Assembly: GCA_026418695.1 (NCBI GenBank)
Contig: JAOAAU010000145.1
Span: 1 to 41,652, forward strand
Length of the DNA stretch: 41,652 nucleotides
Direction of reading: 5' to 3'
Source of the DNA: Clostridia bacterium
GTDB taxonomy: Bacteria > Bacillota > Clostridia > Acetivibrionales > JAFADI01
The stretch's first letter is position 1. Each line of letters begins with the position of its first letter. Position numbers and translations under genes: made by a program. Below are positions 26,223-34,488 of the stretch, one piece after another. Below the pieces are notes generated by a model. It worked only from the letters and a program-made list of their open reading frames with translations. It was not told the origin of the DNA and searched no databases.

Positions 26223-26315
26223 ATTTATTGCTCCTTTGCGTAGGCTTTTTTTTTATGCGTCTATGAAGATACTACAAAAGTATTGATATAAAAGTTAGGG
26301 GCTGGAGGTGTTAAA

Positions 26316-26465
26316 ATGAGAGTAAAGATTACATTGGCATGCACAGATTGCAAACAGAGAAACTACAACAACATGAAGAATAAGAAGAATGACCCTGATA
26401 GGCTTGAAATGAAGAAATACTGCAGATTTTGCCGTAAGCACACCGTTCACAAGGAAACAAAATAA
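26316..26465 (+). CDS. rpmG: 50S ribosomal protein L33
   Basis: A 49-residue basic ribosomal protein. It has the zinc-binding Cys4 form: C9 and C12 (ACTDC) with C36 and C39 (CRFC), the type thought to be expressed when zinc is ample. GGAGGTGTTAAA precedes ATG 26316. It opens the conserved rpmG-secE-nusG block. The usual tRNA-Trp between rpmG and secE in many Gram-positives is not present. Confidence 0.97.
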   Translation: MRVKITLACTDCKQRNYNNMKNKKNDPDRLEMKKYCRFCRKHTVHKETK

Positions 26466-26495
26466 TTCTGTTTCCAAGTAATATTATAAAAAGGT

Positions 26496-26550
26496 AAAGG
26501 GACTCATCCGTTAAGGCTGGAATTCCTATGTTGGGAGGAAACGTCCCTTT
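26496..26550 (+). promoter_or_regulatory. Structured rpmG-secE spacer
   Basis: AAAGGGAC (26496-26503) pairs perfectly with GTCCCTTT (26543-26550) and encloses an inner TTCCT/AGGAA hairpin (26523-26540). Only TTTCTG follows, so it is a weak terminator at best. It ends 7 nt before the secE ribosome binding site GGAG (26558-26561) and could tune secE-nusG expression. Confidence 0.55.
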
Positions 26551-26572
26551 CTGAAATGGAGATGTGAATCGT

Positions 26573-26797
26573 ATGGCTGATGAAGTAAAAGTTTCGAAGT
26601 TCAATATGGCCAAAAAGAATACTACCAAATTCTTTACCGAGATTCGTCATGAGTTGAAGAAGGTTATTTGGCCTAACAGGACTCAGCTGATCAACAATAC
26701 TGTTACAGTATTGGCAGCATGTTTGGTTGTAGGCGCCCTCATCTGGGTTGTAGATTTTGGGCTCGAAAAAGCGACAATTCTAGTATTCACAAGATAG
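26573..26797 (+). CDS. secE: Preprotein translocase subunit SecE
   Basis: A 74-residue single-pass form of SecE, the essential clamp of the SecYEG channel. The amphipathic FFTEIRHELKKVIWPNR region precedes one membrane segment (about 44-64), typical of Gram-positive SecE. ATG 26573 is 11 nt after GGAG. GTG 26564, in frame, would add three residues (MNR) and lies only 2 nt from that site, so the ATG is preferred. nusG follows 21 nt downstream. Confidence 0.95.
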   Translation: MADEVKVSKFNMAKKNTTKFFTEIRHELKKVIWPNRTQLINNTVTVLAACLVVGALIWVVDFGLEKATILVFTR

Positions 26798-26818
26798 TAA
26801 AAGGAGGCATGGAGCTTG

Positions 26819-27352
26819 ATGCTTCCAAATGAGATGGAAGAAAATGCAAAATGGTATGTTGTTCATACCTATTCCGGATATGAGAATAAAGTAAAGGCAA
26901 ATCTTGAAAAGATCGTTGAAAACAGAAACATGCAGGAATACATACTCGATATTGTCGTCCCTATGGAAGAACAGATCGAGATCAAGGATGGCAAAAAGAA
27001 AGCCACTCTGAAAAAGGTATTCCCGGGATATGTTCTTGTAAAAATGATCATGAGTGATGAGTCCTGGTATGTTGTAAGAAACACCAGGGGCGTTACCGGG
27101 TTTGTCGGTCCAGGATCAAAACCTGTTCCATTGACGGATGAAGAAGTGAAAGCAATGGGTGTTGAAGAATTTGAACCTGTTGTGGACTATGATGTTGGAG
27201 ATAATGTCCGGGTGGTTTCAGGACCGCTTGAAAACTTTATCGGCATCGTAGAAGAAATCAATATGGAAAAGAAAAAGGTTCGTGTTGCTGTATCCATGTT
27301 CGGCAGGGAAACCCCTGTTGAGCTTGAACTTGTTCAGATACAGAAGATCTAA
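26819..27352 (+). CDS. nusG: Transcription termination/antitermination factor NusG
   Basis: A 177-residue RNA polymerase-associated factor. The NGN domain (about 10-110) has WYVVHTYSGYENKVK and FPGYVLVKM, then VRNTRGVTGFVG. The KOW domain (about 123-177) has VGDNVRVVSGPLENFIGIV. NusG binds the RpoC clamp and, in Gram-positives, promotes pausing. ATG 26819 follows AAGGAGG and a second GGAG; a TTG codon directly precedes it. The gene is followed by a 139-nt gap before rplK. Confidence 0.97.
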   Translation: MLPNEMEENAKWYVVHTYSGYENKVKANLEKIVENRNMQEYILDIVVPMEEQIEIKDGKKKATLKKVFPGYVLVKMIMSDESWYVVRNTRGVTGFVGPGSKPVPLTDEEVKAMGVEEFEPVVDYDVGDNVRVVSGPLENFIGIVEEINMEKKKVRVAVSMFGRETPVELELVQIQKI

Positions 27353-27491
27353 CACAATCACAATTCATCCATACAGTACATTTATTTTGAAATTATGAAT
27401 GAGGAACAGGTTAAAGAATGTTTTCTAAAACAGTTCTTTATGCTTCGTTCTGAGTTCTTAATTTGGTATAAAATTGGGAGGTGGAATTAAA

Positions 27492-27917
27492 ATGGCAAAG
27501 AAAATTGCTGGATACGTAAAACTTCAAATTCCTGCAGGGAAGGCTACTCCGGCTCCACCGGTTGGACCAGCTTTAGGACAACATGGCGTAAACATAATGG
27601 GATTTTGTAAAGAGTTTAATGAAAGGACTGCAAAAGACGCGGGATTGATCATTCCTGTTGTTATTACAGTATATGCTGACAGATCCTTCTCATTCATCAC
27701 AAAAACTCCGCCGGCTTCAGTTCTGTTGAAGAAGGCATGCAAAATAGAAAGCGGTTCCGGTAAGCCAAACAAGGAAAAAGTTGCGAAGATTTCTAAGGCT
27801 GAAATCAGAAAGATTGCAGAATTGAAAATGCCGGATTTAAATGCTGGCAGTGTTGAAGCTGCAATGAGCATGGTTGCAGGTACTGCAAGAAGCATGGGAA
27901 TCGTTGTTACAGACTAA
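27492..27917 (+). CDS. rplK: 50S ribosomal protein L11
   Basis: A 141-residue ribosomal protein at the GTPase-associated centre. The N-terminal domain has [22 protein letters not shown], the proline-rich thiopeptide-contacting loop, in its usual form. ATG 27492 follows GGGAGGTGG; the frame is open back to 27474 without a better start. rplA follows after a structured gap. Confidence 0.98.
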   Translation: MAKKIAGYVKLQIPAGKATPAPPVGPALGQHGVNIMGFCKEFNERTAKDAGLIIPVVITVYADRSFSFITKTPPASVLLKKACKIESGSGKPNKEKVAKISKAEIRKIAELKMPDLNAGSVEAAMSMVAGTARSMGIVVTD

Positions 27918-27925
27918 TAGAGGAT

Positions 27926-28014
27926 TCAGTAAAGGCGGGGGTTATCCCTACGATGTTACTGATACAAATTAGCTGTAAGTGGGAGGAAACTTTGTTTCCG
28001 AAAAAATTTACCAC
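27926..28014 (+). promoter_or_regulatory. Structured rplK-rplA spacer with candidate ribosomal protein L1 operator
   Basis: A first hairpin is closed by TCAGTAA (27926-27932) and TTACTGA (27956-27962). A second begins with GTGGGAGG (27979-27986), in which GTGG pairs with CCAC (28011-28014) and GGAAAC (27985-27990) with GTTTCC (27994-27999). The GUGGGAGG...UUUG...ACCAC layout resembles the L1-binding arm of 23S rRNA as I remember it (GGUGGGAGGCUUUG...ACCACC). The 3' arm abuts AAGGAG, the rplA ribosome binding site. L1 autoregulation through a mimic of its rRNA site is known in other bacteria; here it is inferred. Confidence 0.5.
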
Positions 28015-28030
28015 GAAGGAGAGGATATAA

Positions 28031-28726
28031 GTGAAAAGAGGAAAGAAGTATAGTGAAAGTGCAAAGCTCGTTGACAGATTAGCGCTTTATGATACAGCAG
28101 AAGCATTGGAACTCGTACAGAAGACTGCAAAAGCTAAGTTTGATGAAACTGTAGAAGCGCACATCAAGCTCGGCGTTGACTCAAGACATGCTGACCAGCA
28201 GGTTAGAGGCGCTGTTGTTCTTCCACACGGTACCGGTAAGAAAGTAAGAGTACTCGTATTCGCAAAAGGTGACAAAGCGGTTGAAGCTGAAAAAGCCGGT
28301 GCTGAATATGTAGGCGCTGAAGATATGGTAACAAAGATTCAGAACGAAAACTGGTTTGAGTTTGACGTAGTTGTTGCAACTCCGGATATGATGGGTGTTG
28401 TTGGTAGACTTGGTAAGGTTCTTGGTCCTAAGGGATTAATGCCTAACCCAAAAGCCGGCACCGTAACAATGGATGTTTCAAAAGCAATTGCGGACATCAA
28501 AGCAGGTAAGATTGAGTACAGATTGGATAAGACAAACATTATTCACTGTCCTGTTGGAAAAGTTTCCTTTGGTACAGAAAAGCTTGCTGACAACTTCCAC
28601 ACATTAATGGAAGCGATTGTTAAAGCAAAGCCGGCTGCTGCAAAAGGTCAGTACCTGAAGAGTGTTGTAATTTCTTCAACCATGGGTCCTGGTATCAAAG
28701 TTAACCCTCAGAAAGTAAGCGAATAA
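28031..28726 (+). CDS. rplA: 50S ribosomal protein L1
   Basis: A 231-residue ribosomal protein of the L1 stalk, and in many bacteria a translational repressor of its own operon. Family features include a conserved basic N-terminus, [39 protein letters not shown] and the C-terminal [15 protein letters not shown] 28031 follows AAGGAGAGG. The upstream hairpin at 27979-28014 is a candidate operator. Confidence 0.98.
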   Translation: MKRGKKYSESAKLVDRLALYDTAEALELVQKTAKAKFDETVEAHIKLGVDSRHADQQVRGAVVLPHGTGKKVRVLVFAKGDKAVEAEKAGAEYVGAEDMVTKIQNENWFEFDVVVATPDMMGVVGRLGKVLGPKGLMPNPKAGTVTMDVSKAIADIKAGKIEYRLDKTNIIHCPVGKVSFGTEKLADNFHTLMEAIVKAKPAAAKGQYLKSVVISSTMGPGIKVNPQKVSE

Positions 28727-28751
28727 TCACATAAAAATTATTCGAAAAACC

Positions 28752-28780
28752 TTTACAAAATTAAAGGTTTGTAGTAAGAT
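28752..28780 (+). promoter_or_regulatory. Sigma-A promoter for rplJ-rplL
   Basis: TTTACA (28752-28757) and TAAGAT (28775-28780) are 17 nt apart, placing the transcript start near 28787, immediately before the L10 leader. The perfect hairpin AAACCTTT/AAAGGTTT (about 28748-28770) overlaps the -35 region and may end the rplA transcript. Confidence 0.65.
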
Positions 28781-28799
28781 ACAAACTGTTAATTGAATA

Positions 28800-28915
28800 A
28801 TTGCTATGCCATAGACAGTAGGCGCTTTGCTTAATCGGTGAACAACCAGCCTACCGAGGTATATACAAGGTAGAGTTTATTACCCTCGTATGTCTATGTG
28901 CGTACGGGGGTTTTT
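28800..28915 (+). ncRNA. Ribosomal protein L10 leader (attenuator)
   Basis: The region has the L10 leader layout: AGACAGTAGGCG, an apical loop, then AGCCTACCGAGGTA. CATAGACA (28810-28817) closes with TGTCTATG (28891-28898). An intrinsic terminator follows, in which CCCTCGTATG (28883-28892) pairs with CGTACGGGGG (28901-28910) before TTTTT. The closing helix uses bases in the terminator's stem and loop, so the two compete. In the known mechanism, excess L10(L12)4 binds the leader and lowers rplJ-rplL expression. The match to the Rfam-type L10 leader is by eye. Confidence 0.85.
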
Positions 28916-28920
28916 AATTT

Positions 28921-29078
28921 GATGAAGAACTGAGAATTAAGAATGAAGAAATCTATAAACGCAAAGAAAATGCGTTCATAGCAAGAGCTGTTTGATGTGA
29001 GGAATTAAATGAATAACATTTCATTATTTGTTAGTCCTTGATTCTTCATTCCACATTCTTCTTTCATAATTAATGAGT
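28921..29078. repeat. Foldback (MITE-like) element between the L10 leader and rplJ
   Basis: GAATGAAGAA (28941-28950) and TTCTTCATTC (29042-29051) form a perfect 10-bp outer pairing, with a further GAAT/ATTC pair outside (28934-28937 and 29055-29058). Inside are hairpins AACGCA/TGCGTT (28958-28963, 28971-28976) and AATGAA/TTCATT (29008-29013, 29020-29025). It separates the attenuator from rplJ by about 180 nt. The same GAATGAAGAA motif forms the terminator after rpoC. No ORF of note lies in it. Confidence 0.5.
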
Positions 29079-29094
29079 CGGGAGGTGAATATTT

Positions 29095-29628
29095 GTGCCA
29101 AGTGAAAAAACGCTGCAGTTAAAAAAGGAAACCGTAAAAGAATTAAGTGAAAAAGTAAAAGCAGCTAAGTCTATGGTTCTCGCAGATTACAGAGGGCTTA
29201 CTGTTGAACAGGATACAGAACTTAGAAGTGCTTTGAGAAAAGCTGGTGTTGAATATAAAGTTGTTAAGAATACCTTAACAAGATTCGCAATGAAAGAAAA
29301 TGGTCTGGGAGATATTGATTCATTTTTGAACGGACCGACAGCTCTGGCAATCAGTGAAACAGACCCGGTTGCTCCTGCAAAAGTTCTTTCTGAATATGCT
29401 GATAAGTATGAAAAGCTCGAACTTAAAGTAGGTGTAGTTGAAGGAAAGATCATTGATGTCAAGGGTATCAAGGCTCTTGCAGAACTGCCGCCAAGAGAAG
29501 TCCTTATTGCAAGGGTTCTCGGTGGATTCAACGCTCCAATTGCTGGATTTGCAAATGTGTTGAACGGAAATCTCAGAGGTTTGGCGGTTGCTTTGAATGC
29601 GATCGCAGAAAAGAAGGCAAACGCTTAA
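29095..29628 (+). CDS. rplJ: 50S ribosomal protein L10
   Basis: A 177-residue protein that anchors the L7/L12 stalk to the ribosome and represses its own operon through the leader RNA. The N-terminal RNA-binding part includes VLADYRGLTVEQDTELR and YKVVKNTLTRFA; the C-terminal helix (about 135-177) that binds L12 dimers ends in LAVALNAIAEKK. GTG 29095 follows GGGAGGTGAAT. rplL starts 59 nt downstream. Confidence 0.98.
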   Translation: MPSEKTLQLKKETVKELSEKVKAAKSMVLADYRGLTVEQDTELRSALRKAGVEYKVVKNTLTRFAMKENGLGDIDSFLNGPTALAISETDPVAPAKVLSEYADKYEKLELKVGVVEGKIIDVKGIKALAELPPREVLIARVLGGFNAPIAGFANVLNGNLRGLAVALNAIAEKKANA

Positions 29629-29687
29629 TTAAAATAGCGAGTTGATAAAAACAAAAATTTATAATTTATTAATGGAGGTATATTAAA

Positions 29688-30071
29688 ATGGCAAGTGATA
29701 AAGTTGTAAAGATGATTGAAGACGTAAAGGCGTTAACAGTATTAGAATTATCAGAATTAGTAAAGGCTCTTGAAGAAGAGTTCGGAGTATCCGCAGCAGC
29801 TCCTGTAGCTGTAGCAGCGGCTCCTGCAGCTGGCGCAGCAGCTCCTGCAGCAGAAGAAAAGACAGAATTCAACGTAGTCTTGAAGGAAGCTGGCGCTGAC
29901 AAGATCAAGGTTATCAAAGTTGTTAGAGAAATCACAGGTCTTGGTCTTAAAGAAGCAAAAGATCTCGTTGATGGCGCTCCTAAGACTGTTAAAGAAAACG
30001 TTTCCAAGGAAGAAGCTGCTTCCATCGAAGCTAAGTTTAAGGAAGTTGGAGCAACAATCGAAATTAAGTAA
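29688..30071 (+). CDS. rplL: 50S ribosomal protein L7/L12
   Basis: A 127-residue stalk protein, normally present as dimers on L10, which recruits translation GTPases. An N-terminal dimerisation domain (about 1-33) is followed by an Ala/Pro-rich hinge (about 36-58) and the C-terminal factor-binding domain with [34 protein letters not shown] precedes ATG 29688. The operon ends at a strong terminator 20 nt after the stop. Confidence 0.98.
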   Translation: MASDKVVKMIEDVKALTVLELSELVKALEEEFGVSAAAPVAVAAAPAAGAAAPAAEEKTEFNVVLKEAGADKIKVIKVVREITGLGLKEAKDLVDGAPKTVKENVSKEEAASIEAKFKEVGATIEIK

Positions 30072-30086
30072 TTTAATTTCAAACAT

Positions 30087-30125
30087 AAAAAAGAGGCTTC
30101 TGGCAAAAAAGAAGCCTCTTTTATT
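30087..30125 (+). terminator. Rho-independent terminator after rplL
   Basis: AAAAGAGGCTTC (30089-30100) pairs with GAAGCCTCTTTT (30111-30122) over a 10-nt loop, followed by a TTTATTT run. Because it lies between rplL and rpoB, rpoBC must use its own promoter or readthrough. Confidence 0.93.
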
Positions 30126-30162
30126 TATCTTTAAAAATAAAAAACGATATGAACTAAATACA

Positions 30163-30191
30163 TTGACAAGTTGCATACCGTATGTTAAAAT
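30163..30191 (+). promoter_or_regulatory. Sigma-A promoter for rpoB-rpoC
   Basis: A consensus TTGACA (30163-30168) and TAAAAT (30186-30191) are 17 nt apart. The transcript would begin near 30198, leaving a leader of about 540 nt before rpoB. Confidence 0.82.
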
Positions 30192-30197
30192 TATAAA

Positions 30198-30735
30198 CTG
30201 CGTTGTAATTTGAATACAATGGCATTTTTTTCTTAGAAATTGTGCTGGAACACATAAAGATTATAACATAGGGGAATAAATTAGACAATAAGTGTAAATA
30301 ATATTTTGTGGCTGTACCTTCATATTCCTCAGTTGTTATAATGAGCGAGGTTATTAATTCTACATAGATTTATTGTGACCTCAAAAACGAATTTCATACT
30401 TGGCCTCGTTATAGCAAATAAGGTCGCCGATGGATCGTTTATTGCGTGATCTTAAACCAAGTTTTATTCTTTCCTACCATTTTATTAAGGAAAGGATGTA
30501 AAAATCAGCTTAAATTCTCAGCCAGGTAGATAGGTCGTCCGTAGAAAATTATAAGTTTTAAGTTTTTAGTTACTACGCATATTGCAGGACTTCTAGCAAT
30601 ACTACTAAAAGTTCTGTTAACATAAGACAAATTTATTCTATTGCCCGTTTCATTCCTGCTTACTTAAGGGATTGGTTTCATGCATTACAGCGCTGACCCT
30701 TAAGGAAAAAGTCATAATTTATGAGGTGATTTTTA
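30198..30735 (+). promoter_or_regulatory. Long structured leader of rpoB-rpoC
   Basis: No real gene is visible in this 538-nt stretch. A weak 23-codon ORF (30430-30501) follows AAGGT. Hand pairing finds several hairpins. CGAGG (30346-30350) can pair with CCTCG (30404-30408); overlapping GAGGT (30347-30351) can pair with ACCTC (30378-30382), so these exclude one another. CTTTCCTA/TAAGGAAAG lies near 30470-30495, and CAGGACTT (30585-30592) pairs with AAGTTCTG (30609-30616). CTTAAGGG (30663-30670) pairs with CCCTTAAG (30697-30704), ending about 20 nt before the AGGTGAT ribosome binding site. None has a good T-run. I do not recognise a named RNA family. Confidence 0.45.
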
Positions 30736-33700
30736 ATGGTACATCCCGTACAAATGGGTAAAAACATAAGGATGAGCTATTCTAAAATTGATGAAGTTTT
30801 AGATATGCCAAACCTGATCGAAGTACAGAAAAATTCCTACAAATGGTTTCTAGAAGAAGGTCTACGAGAAGTTTTCAGGGATATATCTCCTATTACCGAT
30901 TATACAGGTAATTTACTTCTGGAATTTCCAGATTATTCACTGGATGAAAATCCAAAATACAGCGTAGAGGAATGCAAGGAAAGAGACACTACATATTCGG
31001 CTCCGCTAAAAGTGAAGGTTCGCCTGATCAATAAAGAAACAGGGGAAGTAAAAGAACAGGAAATTTTCATGGGAGATTTCCCGCTGATGACAGACAACGG
31101 TACGTTTATCATCAACGGTGCAGAGAGAGTTATTGTCAGCCAGTTGGTCAGATCACCCGGTATCTACTACACCATGAAATTTGATAAGACCGGTAAAAAA
31201 CTTTATTCAAATACCGTAATTCCTAACAGGGGAGCATGGCTTGAATATGAAACCGACTCCAATGATGTTCTTTCCGTAAGAATTGATAGAACCAGAAAAC
31301 TGCCTCTTACTGTCCTTGTAAGAGCTTTAGGATTTGGTACCGATTTTGAAATCACTCAGCTGCTGGGTGAAGACGAAAGAATCATTGCTACTATTCAGAA
31401 AGACAATGCAAAGACGACTGATGAAGGTTTGCTCGAAATCTATAAGAGATTAAGACCCGGTGAACCTCCAACAGTTGATAGCGCACGCTCTCTTTTAAAC
31501 AGTTTGTTCTTTGATCCTAAGAGATATGATCTTGCAAAGGTAGGAAGATTCAAGTTCAATAAAAAACTTTCCTTCTATTCGAGGATCCATAATTTCAGAG
31601 CGGCTGAGAACGTTGTTGATCCTGAAACAGGGGAAATCATCGTAGCTGAAAATGAAATGATCACCAGGACAAAAGCCGATGAAATTCAGAACCGTGGAAT
31701 CAACGTGATATATCTTGCTGTTGAAGACAAGAAGGTAAAAGTTATTGGAAACAATACGGTAGATATCCGGTCTTATATTGATTTTGACGTTGCGGATATC
31801 GGTATTACTGAAAAAGTAAGAATCGATATCCTGAAGAAAATTCTCGAAGAGAACAGCGGTCAAGCAGAAATAAAGAAAGCTTTAAAAGAAAATATCGATG
31901 AATTGATTCCAAAGTACATCACCGTGGATGATATTATTGCATCTATCAACTATATCATCAACCTCAACTATGGAATCGGTTCTGTAGATGATATTGACCA
32001 TCTTGGTAACAGAAGACTGCGTTCCGTGGGTGAACTCCTCCAGAACCAGTTTAGAATCGGTCTTGCAAGAATGGAAAGAGTCGTCAGGGAAAGAATGACG
32101 ATTCAAGATATTGATATTGTGACGCCGCAGGCCTTGATTAATATCAGACCTGTTGCAGCGGCCATCAAAGAATTCTTTGGAAGCAGCCAGCTGTCACAGT
32201 TTATGGACCAGACCAATCCTCTGGCTGAACTGACACATAAGAGAAGGCTTAGTGCATTAGGACCGGGTGGTTTGAGCAGAGAAAGAGCGGGCTTTGAAGT
32301 CCGTGACGTGCATCACTCCCATTATGGCCGTATGTGTCCTATTGAAACGCCTGAAGGTCCGAACATCGGTCTTATCGGTTCACTCAGTACTTATGCGAGG
32401 ATTAATGAATACGGCTTCATCGAAGCGCCTTATCGAAAGGTTGACAAGGAAAAAGTGGTTGTTACGGATGAAATCGTATACCTTACTGCGGATGAAGAAG
32501 ACGCATTCGTTGTTGCACAGGCAAACGAGCCTTTAGATGAAGAAGGTAGATTTATTGATAAAAAAGTAGTATGTAGGTTCAAGGAAGAATTTATCGAAGT
32601 TGAAGGCAGCAAAGTCGACTTTATGGACGTTTCTCCGAAACAGCTGGTATCCGTAGCTACTGCGATGATTCCGTTCCTTGAAAATGACGACGCGAACCGC
32701 GCCCTCATGGGATCAAACATGCAGCGTCAGGCGGTGCCATTAATTAAAACAGATGCTCCAATCGTTGGAACCGGTATAGAGTACAAAGCTGCGAAAGACT
32801 CAGGAACAGTTGTATTGGCTAAACATGCCGGTATTATTGATAAAGTATCTGCCAATGAAATTGTTATCAAGACAAAAGACGGTAAAAAAGATGTTTACAA
32901 ATTATTGAAATACTTACGTTCCAATCAGGGAACCTGTATCAACCAACGTCCGATTGTAAAAAAAGGCGAAGTTGTTGATAAAGGGGATGTAATTGCCGAT
33001 GGTCCATCTACCGATAACGGTGAAATCGCTCTCGGAAGAAATATTCTGATCGGATTTATGACTTGGGAAGGTTATAACTACGAAGACGCGATCCTGATCA
33101 ATGAAAAGCTTGTGAAGGAAGACGTATATACTTCCATCCATATTGAAGAATATGAAGCTGAAGCCAGAGACACCAAGCTCGGGCCGGAAGAAATTACAAG
33201 AGATATTCCAAATGTCAGTGAAGATTCCTTAAAGGACCTTGATGATAGGGGAATTATCAGAATCGGCGCTGAAGTAAGATCTGGAGATATCCTTGTTGGT
33301 AAGGTTACTCCGAAGGGAGAAACTGAGCTTACTGCGGAAGAAAGACTTCTTAGAGCTATCTTTGGAGAGAAAGCCAGAGAAGTAAGAGATACTTCGCTTC
33401 GCGTTCCTCATGGTGAAGCCGGTATTATCGTTGACGTTAAGGTGTTCACAAGAGAAAATGGCGATGAACTGCCACCGGGAGTAAATCAGCTTGTAAGATG
33501 CTATATTGCCCAGAAGAGAAAAATCTCCGTGGGTGATAAGATGGCTGGTCGTCACGGTAACAAGGGCGTTATTTCAAGAATTCTGCCTGAGGAAGATATG
33601 CCTTTCCTTCCGGACGGAACTCCGCTTGAAATCGTGTTGAACCCTCTAGGCGTACCTTCCCGTATGAACATCGGACAGGTAATGGAAGTTCACCTTGGAT

Positions 33701-34470
33701 TTGCTGCAAAAGCACTGGGATGGGAAATCGCAACCCCTGTATTTGACGGAGCCACAGAAGATGATATCATTGAAACCCTGAAAAAAGCAGGATTGTCACC
33801 AGACGGAAAAACTGTTCTATATGACGGAAGAACAGGAGAACCATTTGATAATAGAGTAACCGTTGGTTACATGTATTACCTGAAGCTGGCCCATCTTGTC
33901 GACGACAAGATCCATGCCCGTTCCACCGGTCCATACTCTCTGGTTACGCAGCAGCCTCTGGGTGGTAAAGCCCAGTTCGGTGGACAGCGTTTCGGGGAAA
34001 TGGAAGTTTGGGCCCTCGAAGCGTATGGTGCGGCATACACGTTGCAGGAAATCCTTACCGTTAAGTCTGATGACGTTGTAGGTAGGGTAAAGACTTATGA
34101 AGCCATCGTGAAGGGCGAAAACGTTCCTGAACCGGGCATTCCTGAATCCTTTAAGGTATTGATCAAGGAACTTCAGAGTTTGTGTCTGGATGTCAAGGTT
34201 TACTCTGAAGAGCAGGAAGAAATTGCGATTAAGGAATCTGTTGAAGATGAATTGGAAGAATTGAATGTAAATATAGAGGGCAGGGAAGACGAAGCTCCTC
34301 TCAGTGATTATGATGAGATCGGCGAAGAACCACTGGAAGATGAAATTGACATCGAAGACTTTGATCTTACCGACCTGAGTACTGCAGACAACTTGGACGA
34401 AGGTCTGGTCGATGACCTTTTTGCAGAAGAAGATGATCTCGATGAAAGCTTTGAAGATGACGAATTCTAA
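30736..34470 (+). CDS. rpoB: DNA-directed RNA polymerase subunit beta
   Basis: A 1244-residue core subunit of RNA polymerase, forming the catalytic cleft with RpoC. The rifampicin pocket region (about 480-512) has the sensitive-type residues S487, D491, H501 and S506 (25 below E. coli S512, D516, H526 and S531). SPxT motifs and [19 protein letters not shown] are present. About 80 residues at the C-terminus (about 1165-1244) form a strongly acidic Asp/Glu tail beyond the last conserved domain. GAGGTGATTTTTA precedes ATG 30736. rpoC follows 18 nt after the stop, as usual. Confidence 0.99.
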   Translation: MVHPVQMGKNIRMSYSKIDEVLDMPNLIEVQKNSYKWFLEEGLREVFRDISPITDYTGNLLLEFPDYSLDENPKYSVEECKERDTTYSAPLKVKVRLINKETGEVKEQEIFMGDFPLMTDNGTFIINGAERVIVSQLVRSPGIYYTMKFDKTGKKLYSNTVIPNRGAWLEYETDSNDVLSVRIDRTRKLPLTVLVRALGFGTDFEITQLLGEDERIIATIQKDNAKTTDEGLLEIYKRLRPGEPPTVDSARSLLNSLFFDPKRYDLAKVGRFKFNKKLSFYSRIHNFRAAENVVDPETGEIIVAENEMITRTKADEIQNRGINVIYLAVEDKKVKVIGNNTVDIRSYIDFDVADIGITEKVRIDILKKILEENSGQAEIKKALKENIDELIPKYITVDDIIASINYIINLNYGIGSVDDIDHLGNRRLRSVGELLQNQFRIGLARMERVVRERMTIQDIDIVTPQALINIRPVAAAIKEFFGSSQLSQFMDQTNPLAELTHKRRLSALGPGGLSRERAGFEVRDVHHSHYGRMCPIETPEGPNIGLIGSLSTYARINEYGFIEAPYRKVDKEKVVVTDEIVYLTADEEDAFVVAQANEPLDEEGRFIDKKVVCRFKEEFIEVEGSKVDFMDVSPKQLVSVATAMIPFLENDDANRALMGSNMQRQAVPLIKTDAPIVGTGIEYKAAKDSGTVVLAKHAGIIDKVSANEIVIKTKDGKKDVYKLLKYLRSNQGTCINQRPIVKKGEVVDKGDVIADGPSTDNGEIALGRNILIGFMTWEGYNYEDAILINEKLVKEDVYTSIHIEEYEAEARDTKLGPEEITRDIPNVSEDSLKDLDDRGIIRIGAEVRSGDILVGKVTPKGETELTAEERLLRAIFGEKAREVRDTSLRVPHGEAGIIVDVKVFTRENGDELPPGVNQLVRCYIAQKRKISVGDKMAGRHGNKGVISRILPEEDMPFLPDGTPLEIVLNPLGVPSRMNIGQVMEVHLGFAAKALGWEIATPVFDGATEDDIIETLKKAGLSPDGKTVLYDGRTGEPFDNRVTVGYMYYLKLAHLVDDKIHARSTGPYSLVTQQPLGGKAQFGGQRFGEMEVWALEAYGAAYTLQEILTVKSDDVVGRVKTYEAIVKGENVPEPGIPESFKVLIKELQSLCLDVKVYSEEQEEIAIKESVEDELEELNVNIEGREDEAPLSDYDEIGEEPLEDEIDIEDFDLTDLSTADNLDEGLVDDLFAEEDDLDESFEDDEF

Positions 34471-34488
34471 ACGAAGGGAGAAAAAGCC

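Noticed and set aside
26235-26260. Terminator at the nine-T run before rpmG
   Set aside because: The T-run is not preceded by a stable hairpin.
26466-26560. tRNA-Trp between rpmG and secE
   Set aside because: No cloverleaf, T-loop motif or CCA anticodon arrangement can be drawn. Only the AAAGGGAC/GTCCCTTT hairpin is present.
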